64,000 nt of DNA, taken from assembly GCF_030247195.1 (NCBI RefSeq), contig NC_080672.1:347756413-347820412 (forward strand), in the 5' to 3' direction. Positions 47,301 through 58,227 of this stretch are shown piece by piece. The notes under the pieces are model-generated. The model worked only from the letters and a program-made list of their open reading frames with translations. It was not told where the DNA came from and searched no databases. The first letter of the stretch is position 1. Every line of letters begins with the position of its first letter. The stretch comes from Topomyia yanbarensis. Lineage: Eukaryota > Arthropoda > Insecta > Diptera > Culicidae. The position numbers and the translations under genes were made by a program.

Positions 47301-48536
47301 CCTTGTCAAAAATGCCTATGATATGAAGACATCACATTGAAGTGATCTCTTGTTAAAAGTGTCTTTGTTGCACTAAGCAATAAGCATGCATGATACAAGG
47401 CTGATGCTAGTTCAAAATATTAGCGCATTTCCCCAAAATTCCACGCGGCCTTTCCTGATCGAAAGGAACGATCGCCGCGCTTCATGAAACACCGCGCTTA
47501 GCCAATCTGTCATAATGTTGCAAATTTGTATAACGAAGGGCTGAATGAGTAAACAAGTTGTTAGAAAAATCAGCCCTGCGTTATGCATCGTTTTGTGAAG
47601 GTTGAGTATAACAGATGCAAGTGATGCCAAATTCATCACGCTCAGTAAAATTCAAAAATTCTTTTTAGATTACAGAATTCATAAAATTGTTTTTATGAGC
47701 TATACTTATCAATCAAATTCTGTTTTAAAAATTGTCTTTGCGTTTAAACCAAAATGGGAGGCTTATTACTACTGCAAATAGCAAATACAAATACTGGTTA
47801 CACAAAAAAAACTTACTGGCAACCTTAGAGCGGCGTTTAGTAAGCAGTTGGTGCGCCGCGGCGTGTACGTTTCGGTGAATGTCTCAATAGGTAACACGTC
47901 GGTGTCCATCTTTCGATGTCTCGAGAGAGAAGTGGTTCTGTTTTCTAATTATACATATTGAAAACGAACCATGTTAGTAGTCAGCAACCCAATGCGCAAT
48001 ATTTCTTTTCTGTGTTTCGAATTCGTATCGTCAGAATCTGGCACTTGACAATGTGAATAGTTCATATCACATCATTGACGTTTTACTGCATTGTGGTGGT
48101 TCAGGACGATGAATTTTACAAACGTTAAACAGCACATCATTTGCTAAAATAATTTTGGCGTTGTATCCTTCAATAAGTATTTATGGCGAATTTATTCTTC
48201 AAACAAATTTAGTTCCAGCCATAATGTCTTCAGCAAAATTCTGGGGAGTGCTATTACAAACCCCTTTGTTGAAGACATGAAGGCTCCATGAAAGTCTCAA
48301 CAAATTCGCTAAAGACAGGAACTCTGTTACAATTTTTTGAACAACTGGTTCTCCATAATTTTAAAACTTCAAAGATGGCGGTTTCATAATTATGCCATTT
48401 GGATAGAAAGTTAGATTTTCACCAAATCCCCACCAAACCGAATTTCTGACTACGCCGCTGACTCCAAGTAAGTAGAAACAAAATCGTTCTACAGTCGTCC
48501 ACAAGAAACTTCTTCGAATTCTGCCTATCTATTATA
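44311..48536. other. Intergenic DNA, repeat fragments only
   Basis: Around 45640-46080 GGTTCATTTTACCC/GGTTCATATTGCCCC words recur with a 17-C run at 46034-46050, likely a decayed element. TTTGGTTCGAAACCAAG at 46606 is palindromic. The open frames at 45195-45515, 46006-46242, 46552-46773 and 47412-47639 have no recognised domain. Confidence 0.35.
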
Positions 48537-49869
48537 ATACATTGAAGACCCGATTTGATCAGCCCCCAATTTTATCAGCCTCTTATGAAAATATGTTTGA
48601 TGGGCTTTAGCAGACTAACAATGCTGAATTTTAGTTAATCCTTTCTTGGCCGTGTTTTCCTTATCTTAAAGATACAAATATGCAAAAATAAAAAAATCAT
48701 TTTTTTAAATTTTCGCGCTAGAGGACTATATTAAATAATCAGAAATAGTTATTAGACTACATCAATGGAAGGGAAGATTATTTTAACAGTTTAAGTTTAT
48801 TATGATGTGATGTGATGTGATGTGATTTGAAGCCACCATCAGCTCAAGGTTTTTCCAGTGAATGCGGGTAGACTTACAGTAGCCCCGAAATAGTTTATCG
48901 TGAAACCTTCACATTATTGCTGTTACTAAAGGGAAATCAAAAAGGGTTGGACGGGCCCGTAAGCAGAGACACTTACGCACACCCCGCTGGGGAAAAAGGA
49001 GGAAAAGAGTCCCTTCCAACAATAATATTCCAGTCAAAAGGTAAACAATTTCGCTATACATGCTTTACCCACCTGATGGTTTGTTTTGAGAAGGGTGCGT
49101 CAAACTCATATAAGACCTTCTGAAGAAAACAAATTTCCTTCAAGTGACTTGGGCTGGCTATCCACGTTCCCTCGTCCAGTCCTCAATTCGTATGATACCC
49201 TGTTGCTCCCATCCCTTCCCAGTATTCAATTGTTATATAGTGTGTTTACAGCATTATATGTTATCAGGATAATGTATGTAATGAAAATTATGATTCATAA
49301 TGAATATCATACAACAACATGCAAATAATATAATGTATGCCATGAATTTAATTATGTTAATGAGCAATATAAAACAATATAGTCCATATAATGAGTAATG
49401 AAATCAAAGGGATAATATTGTGATGATAGAGACAATCCATGTGTTGCTGAAAATAAATGATACCAGTACAGTAAAGGCCCGTTTTATCACTCTCCTGTGT
49501 ATTTACGGCTGATGAAGTGTAGACATTGAAAACCTTGGCTCATTACCCATAATCGGGTCGTCCAATTCAAATTTCAATTTTATTTTGCATGTTTCGCATC
49601 TATAACATAAAATAGATTTACTCAATAAAGGATTTACTCGAATATTGTTAGGTTGGTCTACTAGCAACCATTGGACAGATTTTCAATTGAGGCTAACAAA
49701 ATAGTGCCAAAAAAATTTCATATCATGCTAGCAAAAGCGGGCCTTTACTGTATAATGAAATGAAATGTTCAAGGGAATATTAAATAACAATCAATAATAA
49801 ATATCAAACTATCAATTTTCATATGATGCTGACAAATTCGGGGACTGTTAAAATCGGGTCCTCATTGTA
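48537..49869. mobile_element. Composite TIR element of the GATTTTATCAGC family
   Basis: The left end TACATTGAAGACCCGATTTG then ATCAGCCCCC, and the right end AAATTCGGGGACTGTTAAAA then TCGGGTCCTCATTGTA, are imperfectly inverted. The left ~180 bp matches 56153-56350 (ATTTTATCAGC, ATATGAAAA, TTTAGCAGAC, ATCCTTTC, CAAAAATAAAAA) in the same orientation. A second, smaller element is nested at 49467-49752. A TGATG microsatellite lies at ~48804-48829. The open frames at 48917-49328 have no recognised domain. Confidence 0.5.
49467..49752. mobile_element. 286-bp MITE, TACAGTAAAGGCCCG ends
   Basis: TACAGTAAAGGCCCG (49467-49481) and CGGGCCTTTACTGTA (49738-49752) are perfect 15-bp inverted ends, each followed inward by TTTT/AAAA. 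No coding capacity. The ends are cleaner than those of the surrounding composite, consistent with a younger nested insertion of the same family. Confidence 0.85.
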
Positions 49870-51008
49870 CAATATAATACATTACAACATAATACAATGT
49901 AATACAATTTACTATGATATGATATAGTTGAAATGACCATCCTGATATATAGAAAACCTGGAATAATGAGAATCTGACAATGCTCCTCACATAAAGACAT
50001 AAGAGAAAGAGACACCGGATGTCATGAACCTTCCGCACGTACTATTTGGAGCTCGACCGTGCAAGCCCTCATGCACAATGTGTTCAGTATTCATTTGAGG
50101 AGACTAAGAAACTAAACACAAGACCAGTAATACGCCTACCGTAAGCTATATTTCCTTCCACATGACTTCATATAGTGCTTTTCCGCCTAAACCGAATTTA
50201 TGTATTGAACGGAACTAAAGCGGAATATGTACAAAAACATGCAATCATACGCGAACAAACGCCGCCCTTCTTGATGATGGTTGTCTTTATTGAACGAGCT
50301 TTCTCTTCGCCCGCATTCCGAGTACAAACCGAACACGACATCACACAACAAGACTCACGGTACAGTCACAAACCAGTCGCGTTAGTAGCTGCCGGAACAG
50401 AACTCTCCTTAACCGCTTACCGCACAAGCTCGAGTGTTTGATGTGAGCACCGAAACCGATCCACAGCATGCCTGAATCTGGTCGCTCACGACATTCTGTA
50501 TGTATGCGCTAACCTATACACGTTCATGGGAAGTTTGGAAGTAGTATCATATAAATTATATAATGCATTTTGAGGCTATTTAGAATGAACTAATGTTATT
50601 GAACTAGCCCGGTGCTCCACATTCATATCGCGATTTCAGTGTTGTGGTGATGATCTCCTACCCTCCTTGCTACATTCTGGGATATGTTTCGTACCTATAT
50701 TGAATATTTCATTATAAGTTATAGGGTAACGAGCTTATCGTCGCTATTTTAATTATCAAATATTAGGGCGATAATTAGGACACTCGACACGAGATTCCAT
50801 TGCATTCAAACACGTACTTTTCGCCGTTCTCAGGCCATTAAGAACGAAGCAAAGCTGTTTATGTCAAAATAGGCCCTTTACCCCATGATGTAAGGCCAAA
50901 ATAGGCTCTTTACCCTATAATGTTATATTATATATTATAATAAAGTAAAAAACATTAACACAAACACAACCTCACCCAAGATTCTCTAATGGGATCCTCG
51001 ACCGACAC
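49870..51008. other. Intergenic DNA, includes a small TIR repeat at 50722-50917
   Basis: 50722-50917 has ends TAGGGTAACGAGCTTAT and AAATAGGCTCTTTACCCTA and is a relative of 11043-11280. The open frame at 50175-50441 (88 codons) lies in a somewhat G/C-richer patch (50030-50500) that might be a solo LTR or old gene piece, but no domain or LTR ends could be shown. Confidence 0.4.
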
Positions 51009-51140
51009 GCACCGGTGTAGTGGAGTGCTCTGGTTTTGCACTCTCTAGCAGAAGTGTCAATGGCACATACCCAGTTTTCTGCACCTCCGCTAGAAGGCGC
51101 AAAAATGGTGCAGTTTCAGTGCACTCCACCACACCGGTGC
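51009..51140. mobile_element. 132-bp MITE, GCACCGGTG ends
   Basis: GCACCGGTGTAGTGGAGTGC (51009-51028) and the inverse at 51121-51140 match at 19 of 20 positions. The 92-bp interior is G/C-richer than its surroundings and contains further TGCAC/GTGCA words. No coding capacity. Confidence 0.8.
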
Positions 51141-51881
51141 CAATCAATCGAAAATCCCACAAGAATTTTTGCCAACCCTAACGATGACTTGCGCCTGTGA
51201 CAGTGCCTCTTATATACTACAATGATACGCGGAGAGATGAGAAAGATACACAAGGGAAAGAAAAATGATGAGAAACCATCTCCTCTCAACAGTTTAAGTT
51301 TATTATGAAGAATAAAAATTCCCATTTTTTGAGGATATTTTCTTTCAATTGCATCGAACTACACCAATTTTTCGGCAATTTTCAAGGGGTTATTTTATCG
51401 ACTTCTTCCAAAATTCGGCGAACCTATTCCCATCCGTGCGATAGTTTATGTTAAAAGGATATCCTAAATTAATTGGTATACTTAAGGGTTTATATGTTGC
51501 AGATAGAGAAAATTCATGAATTTACAGCTTTTCCCACATAATACTACAAAAGCTTCTGAAACAATTGATCCTAAGATTATGTGAATTATAAAATATTTGA
51601 AATTTTTTAATAGAAGTGACGGAAGGTTATCGAAAAGTTTCGTGGAAAAAAAATTCCATTATGATAAGGATTTTCCCTAACGGATTTCGAGTTTTTTTTT
51701 ATTTGTTCTTTGGGATTAGGATTAGGGATAATAATTCAGATCAAAGATACTACTAGGAAGTCATTTTTAGAAAGAGTCGATGTCGAAGTAAAGTTTGAAA
51801 TATGCTATGCACGCATGCACTTCAGAGGTAGTGAGATATCAAGAGCTGAAATTTTAGTGCTTAGATCTCAGCCGCGTTGGG
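51141..51881. other. A/T-rich DNA, no gene recognised
   Basis: The minus-strand open frame at 51116-51325 overlaps the MITE end and has no recognised domain. Nothing else noticed. Confidence 0.35.
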
Positions 51882-52806
51882 TACCGTAAACCGGGGTGAC
51901 TTTGATCACTCGAAACTTTTTTCGTAGATCGCTTATGAAACCAGATTAGTCTACCGTATCATTTTAATTTGAAATGATTTTTACTCTAAACTTATAAAAT
52001 ACTGATTTGTTATACTTTTTGAGTATATTGTTCGGTTTTTGGGTACAAAAACTACAAAAAACCAAAATTTGACTTTACCTTATTTTTACGAAGTTTCGTA
52101 AAGTGTCTATTTTTTATAAAACAAATAAATCTCAGATTATAGCAAGAGTAATAAATTACAAGCGAATTTTTATTTTCCTTTAGATTAGGATATGCCAAAT
52201 TTAGTTTTAAGAGTTTGTTTATTTTAAATACATTTTTTTGTGAAACTATTTCTATTATTTATTATTATTTCAAATTATTTTAAGCTAAAATTCACAACAT
52301 TTTTTTATTGTTCAATATTCCAACGTATTAAAATGGATGAAACTTTTTGTACATTAACAAAGCACTGAAATAAAACAATTTTAGCAGTTTTAAAGGTTTT
52401 CAGAGTCTTTTATTCGAGTTGGACACAAATTATACGAATTTTGGTTACTAGAATTTTAAGTACATTGAAATACTTTGTATAATACCAATTAACATCTATT
52501 TAACAATGAGTATCTTTCCAGAATTAGTTTAAAAAGACATTTGAAGGAAAAACATTGACATCAATAACTTAATGTGGGTGAACATGGAAGTTATCAAAGT
52601 CACCCCGGAACACGAAAACGGATTTCAACTTGAAATCATTTTTGAAAAAATAGCTGTGGCGAACAATTTTAGGTAAAACCATCCAATCTTGTTCTCCATT
52701 CATCAGTACATGGTTTAAAAATATTCAACTTGAAAAAAATGTGTTGCGTCTAAAAATATGTAATGATTATTTCGAAAAGTGATCAATGTCACCCCGGTTT
52801 ACGGTA
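51882..52806. mobile_element. 0.9-kb TIR element, TACCGTAAACCGGGGTGAC ends
   Basis: The left TACCGTAAACCGGGGTGACT then TTGATCACT, and the right AGTGATCAATGTCACCCCGG then TTTACGGTA, are inverted over ~29 bp with about one mismatch. An internal copy, ATCAAAGTCACCCCGGAACA, lies near 52593. The interior is very A/T-rich with no transposase, so it is non-autonomous. I recall this terminus as common in mosquito genomes. Confidence 0.85.
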
Positions 52807-52865
52807 TTTGAGTAAACGCTATTAAGAGTATGAACTTCAAATCCATTCGAAAATTTGTTTTTCGA

Positions 52866-53230
52866 ATTTTTTGACTCAGCACAACATATATAACCCCTTT
52901 AGGAAAATTCAGTTTTCCCTACACAATGCATTGATTGAAGAATTTATAAATGTTATTAACAATAGCATTAGCAATAATTCGTTTGTATTTCTATTTTATG
53001 GGCCATTTTTCCGCTTTTCCATTAAATTGGTTTAACTTTTGAGATTTCTTGCACTGATATTGTCCTATGCTAATTTGAGCGATTCTCTGAGTCCTTGTAG
53101 TATGTGTTATCCAAAACATTCGGAAGCATCAAGTTCTAAATTTTCTCAATCGATATAATACCCGAAGAAAGCGATAAGAGTTATAAGAAATGTATCATCA
53201 CACTGTTAGGTGGATTAGAAGCGTTTTATT
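52866..53230. repeat. Dispersed repeat, TCACACTGTTAGGTGGATTA end, copy 2 (inverted)
   Basis: Reverse-orientation copy of 40508-40878: ATATAACCCCTTTAGGAAAA, CAATGCATTGATTGAAGAAT, AGCATTAGCAATAATTCG, GAGCGATTCTCTGAGTCC and CACACTGTTAGGTGGATTAG occur in the inverse order. No coding frame. Confidence 0.75.
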
Positions 53231-53235
53231 TATAA

Positions 53236-53316
53236 AATTCTCTGGTTCGGGGTTTTCAATTTTTAAATTCTCGAGGTTTAGTTCGAATATAATGAAACCC
53301 GACAATGTCTAGTCCC
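53236..53316. repeat. Decayed third copy of the TTCGGG element
   Basis: GGTTCGGGGTTTTCAATTTT, AAATTCTCGAGG and GAAACCCGACAATGTCTAGT match the interior and right edge of the elements at 4.4 and 7.0 kb, but with only one or two G-rich units left. Confidence 0.5.
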
Positions 53317-56149
53317 GGGTTCTCCTAAACGCTGCTATTAGCTTGTAATACAGATAGCATTCCAAGCCAAAGGTCAAATTTCATGTTTGATGAGAGCGTT
53401 GTTTTCATGCTAATATAATGGCCCAAATGAAGCACACTAATTCACTCATACAACTACAGACTAATGGAAAAATCACCACCTTTTTGTATTTATAACATGA
53501 TATCAGCGTATGAATCCCTACCACGCGCTATAACCAGTAGCCAAAAAGTAGGAGTGAAAGCCTTGCCTAGTCAAAACTTTCTGCGATGGATTGGCTCAAT
53601 AACGCATTCCATACTGATTGGTTTACACCGCTCTTTGAAGACCAGGTTCCTGGGAATGGAATGCCTGGATTGTTTGAAGCACTGGTGTAAACCGATGCTC
53701 AACATTCCAGCCCCAAAACAAAGCATTTCGAAAATATTGTGTTCCTTTTTTGTGAAACACACAATACACCAGAGTATTCATAATCCCCTCAACACTGGCA
53801 GCTTTGTATTGTATAACAATCGAATCATGATAATATACCGCTCAGTGTTTTAACGAGTATGTTATGATTTTTATTCTGTTTCACAGCTAAATGTATATCG
53901 ATGCATTTTCCGCTACAGAAACCAAGGCAGAGCTAATCTGTGTCGAAATTTCCAAACCGAATGCCGAACCTAGCACCCAGAATATGCTAGGTAGTGAACA
54001 TATAATGACAATTTAAATGAAAGCTTTCAAGTTTGTAATTGGAACACGGGGAATTTTCCGCGAATATCTACCAAAGAGCTCGATTACATTGTTCATGTTG
54101 TATTTAGTTAGCTACAAGTAAAAAAGGCTGAGGGCTCCACTTCCTTCATGTGGTGAGTGTGGCTTATATGATTGAATCCATTATTTGCTCACTCTAACGA
54201 GTTTAATTGTTGCAGAAGGTCCGAGGGTTTTGAGCTGATTTCAAAAGAATGAACTACAATTGAGGGTTTATTATTTATTTTTAGTACGCTGAAAGCGAAT
54301 CAAGGGAAAACAGGATGAAGTCTTATTTCATGCATTGTTTTATTGTTTACAGAGTTTTGTGGTGCGAGCATTTCTATTCTGAGGTTGTTTCACAGGATTG
54401 TGCAAATTTAAATGTAGCAATGCTATAGCACGTCAAGTTTAAGTAAATTAAAATATATAAAGTTCTCCTGCAGGTACTATACAACATAACCCCTTTTCTC
54501 ATGGGGCAACAACAACACCAGGTTCACCCTTTTGATTCTTTAATTGGCTTTATCTCTTTTACACTCTGTTCTGCTCCAATTTGATCCTGAGCTAGGTGAA
54601 ACTAATGTGAACTGCAACTTGACGCCCTGCCGGAGCCATCGTTAGTACGAAGCTGTAAACATATGTCAGTCACGTTAATACCTCCAGTAGACCGACATGT
54701 GATTCCTGCAGCTAGTGAGTAAAACGATGTTTCCGCAGTTCGATAGCATAGCATAAAGTTTGTATGCGGGATTATGGTGCACCTAATTGAGAGTATGACG
54801 CTGTACAGCCGGGATCGTAGCTGTTCGGTGGACAAATATGAAACACCCCTCAACAAACTGTCGAGCAGATGGTAATTTGTTGATATTGAACAGACGCTAC
54901 ATTTAATGTTTATTGATAACAAAGTCGATAGGTTCGTTTCTGAATACAAGATTTTTATAGTTTATCTATCGATGTTGCAACTAATAATGCTCGTTCATTA
55001 TGAATATTCAATACACACGGTAACACAAGAATCGAATTGGAAACATTTCCACTGCCACGGAAAAAAAATCTTTACACGTAGTATTATTCTTCGTGAATGA
55101 AATTAAATGTTTCGTTCTATTACACAATGTTTTTTATAGTGCACGAATAGTTTTTATAGGCGAATTTATTTTTCGTACATTGAACGATTTTGTTGGTCGC
55201 GCGATTTCATTTTCATTCTAACGCCTCAATATAGGGACCTCTTACCAAAATTTCGGAAGAAGCAAGAAACACTATCTGTGTTTTCCAAAGTTAGTAACTT
55301 AACAGTATTGCACAATGTTTGCACTAATAAGTCAGAAACATGGTCATGAATCTTCTATAAAATTTGTAAGCCTGCATAACTTAAATAAATAAAGAAAAAA
55401 GTAAAATTTACAAAAATCGGGTATTATCTGTGCCATGATTAGACCAGTAGGGGAGACTGAGGAGACTTGATCCCATCATCGTATCTCAAAGGGGGTTCAG
55501 AAACTAGAAAGTTACTTAGGTTTTTATAAACATAAATTTTATCTTATACAAAAAAAAAAAATAAATTGGAAATGCGTAACAAAATTTTCACCGATTTAAA
55601 AAAAAGTTCCACTAGAACTGAGGGAGATTTATTTTCTAAATTTTCATTAATTAAATCAACCACTACATACTATACTTTTGCATACAGAATTCCAGGAGAA
55701 AAGGAAATATATTACAACGTTATGATCGAGCTGATTTTTTTTGTTGAACTATATTTTACTAAAGTTCGCTGAAATAGATGCTATGGGTTCAATTGATCTC
55801 TTCAAATTCGTGGAAATTTGATCCTCTTCGCCATGATTACACACCACTGAACATAATAAAAATCACACCATAAATGAAAAAAATGAACGCTTCATCGTAC
55901 AGAAACTTAATTGTAATTGTTTTCTACTGTACAAGTAGCAACCATGCATCCCACAATTGACGTTCCTCTACCATAACAACTACAGCTTTCAAATAATTGA
56001 TCGGATTTTTGGGGGACTCGTAAAAAAAAGTCAGGTGAGAGATGCGTAATATTTACTAACAAAAATAACAATATCGAATCTCAACAATCTAACCAATACC
56101 GCAATGCTAATTAATTCAGCGTCTTTGCTTTGTTCATAAGAACCCATAT
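53317..56149. other. Intergenic DNA, no gene supported
   Basis: The 53464-53853 frame (129 codons) has no domain. Within it, GGTTTACACC and GGTGTAAACC (~53621 and ~53683) form an imperfect stem. At 55449 TAGGGGAGACTGAGG resembles starts at 9330 and 35536. The open frames at 54602-54949, 54906-55100 and 55566-55772 show nothing recognisable. Confidence 0.35.
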
Positions 56150-56425
56150 ACGGTGGAGATCCGATTTTATCATCCCCCGATTTTATCAGCTTTTTGACCC
56201 GATTTTATCAGCTTCATATGAAAATTGATAGTTGGTAGTTTGTTGAGCTCTAGCAGACGAACCAAGTTGAAGTCGACTAAATCCTTTCATGGGCATATAT
56301 TTCTTAGCTTAGAGATCCGAAAAATGCAAAAATAAAAATATCATTTTTTTAAATTTCACTGTCAGACCCCCTTAAGGGCAACTTAAAGCAAATAATCAGA
56401 GAAGGTTGCAAGGCTATATCTTAGG

Positions 56426-58057
56426 AAAAAAGATGGGTGGGTAATGTCTAGGACATAACCGGAGTGTCGTGACTACTCGTTTGACTTGTAATTCAAATCG
56501 AATGATACTCAATGAAATATGTGGGATTTTTCAAGTTATTCTTTATAATAATTATGGTGGTTCTGAAAAGAACCTTTGTTGTTGGCGTCTGCGTTGATAG
56601 GGAATACGCTGGATTCTAAGCTTGTTGAGACATTCAATCATGAAATGAACAAATTTCATATTTTCTTGCTTTGGAATATCAATGTTAAAATCTCTCGAAA
56701 CAACCATCGGAATCTTTTTCCTAGCGTACAGAAATGAACACGCTTAGCGAAAAACTAGGGGCGGGTAATGTCCGGGACATAACCGCGATGATCATATTCT
56801 TAAAATTCTGCTTATATCTCTTTCAAATGGCTAAATTTTACGCATTAAGTTCGATTCAACGGGCTCAGCGAAATTTTCCTGGGGATCCCGTTCGTTAGTA
56901 TATTCAGAAAACAGTTTTATTACCGAGTTCTCCGCATTGAATACAGGTCAATAATTTCATATAAAGATTTCAACAAGCAGACAATGTACATGTATGACAA
57001 GTGGGAGGGTTCTGAAGTGTTTTAGTGGAGGTAACAACATAACATCGTGTATTGGACATTTTACAATGATTCTCCTTAACCCTGCAAAGCCAAGGGGTTG
57101 GCAGCAGAGGGTTAAAGTGTTTGGAAGAGATGACAGTTAATATATGATAACTAAAATATAAAATTGTTCTATAAATTGCAAAGTAATTGCCGCGTCGACC
57201 TGAAAATTTGTCATTTCATTCATATAGGAACAATCATTGAAATTATGTCAATTTATGCTTTGCAAGATTTGAAATAACTTCGAAGTGTGGTCACGACACC
57301 CCTGTTATGTCATATACATTACCAACCCATATTTTTCCATTTTTCATTCGTCCTAATAAGGACGGTTTGTAGATAACTATGTTGATACAAGACGAGAATC
57401 TTTTGAAACAATTCAAACCTTGCCGACGATTGTTTTCACTGCGTACACACATATGATCATTCCCCTTTCGCAGCTCACACCGAATGAGCACGCTTTGCAT
57501 CAAGGCGTTCCTATTTATAAAGTTTTCGATGCAGATGAAAAGCCCTCCTTTTGTGCAATAAATGAAAATATTTTCATCATTCGTTTTGGTGTAGCTTTCG
57601 CTTAGTGGTAGAGTTGCCACATTCACTGATTTTCTTGGTAGGATTTGCAAAAACCTGTTATTAAGGTTCAAAATGTACGTAACGCTTTCGCTAATATGCA
57701 CTACTATCGCTTTCTCGCTCGTTCTCGTGCCGTGCATGAGCCTTTCCTTTCCGTTCAGTTTCTATATTTAAAACTTTTCATCATTTTATTGTTCGGTTGG
57801 TGCACTATATTGACGGCTCTGTGCGGGATGGGCTGAAAATTTTCACTTTTCCGAATCGTTTTCGAAAGATTTTTCAAAACACTATTTTTCCGTTGATAAT
57901 GAATGTCCTACATACTCCAAAATTTTATACAACATTGGTACAAATATTTTCGACAAAATGCCGAAGAAATTGATTAAATCCAGTCAGTACAACAAAAGAT
58001 ATAAGCATTCAAAATCTTACATCATTTTTCTTCCGAAATTTTGTTAGTCACGACAAA
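56426..58057. repeat. Composite repeat, copy 2
   Basis: Same order of blocks as at 17909-20325: TIR element (56426-57336), histone-like unit (57337-57654), tail (57655-58057). It lacks the extra 650 bp of copy 1 and a ~75-bp piece of its tail (absent after 57760). Identity with copy 1 is high by eye, with small indels such as a CTACTCGTTTGA insertion near 56475. Confidence 0.8.
57337..57605 (-). pseudogene. Histone-gene-like unit without coding region, piece 2
   Basis: The best-preserved of three such pieces. On the minus strand a TTTATAAATAGG box (57510-57521) is followed ~24 nt later by CTCATTCGG (cap-site-like, 57480-57488), then ~115 nt, then ACAAAC and the hairpin CGTCCT-TATT-AGGACG (57349-57364) with a purine-rich run after it. 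If active, it would give a short (~130-nt) RNA ending in a histone-type stem-loop with no histone message. Open frames across it (57291-57737 minus) have no recognised domain. Confidence 0.4.
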
Positions 58058-58227
58058 AAAAAACAGAAAAAAATATGTCCCGATTTTATCAATGCCCTTC
58101 CAAGTTAAAATTCGCCAAGGGGCTGATAAAAACGGGTCTTTACTGTAATAACAAAAATGGCTTCTGTCTGAGCGCAGCGAAAACTCGAATCATGTGCCCC
58201 AATTATTGCACTACCATTTGATTGAAG

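Larger units (their letters stand above)
56150..58148. mobile_element. 2-kb composite with GATTTTATCAGC-family ends
   Basis: The left end (ACGGTGGAGATCCGATTTTA then TCATCCCCC) and right end (GGGGCTGATAAAAACGGGTC then TTTACTGTAAT) are imperfectly inverted, as in the element at 48.5 kb. The interior after ~56425 is the second copy of the composite repeat found at 17.9-20.3 kb, so that repeat appears inserted into this element. Confidence 0.55.

Noticed and set aside
53464..53853. 129-codon plus-strand frame
   Set aside because: Contains an internal hairpin and also has an open antisense frame; no domain.
57291..57737. 148-codon minus-strand frame
   Set aside because: Runs across TATA box, leader and stem-loop of the histone-like unit and into the adjacent TIR element; not a plausible gene.
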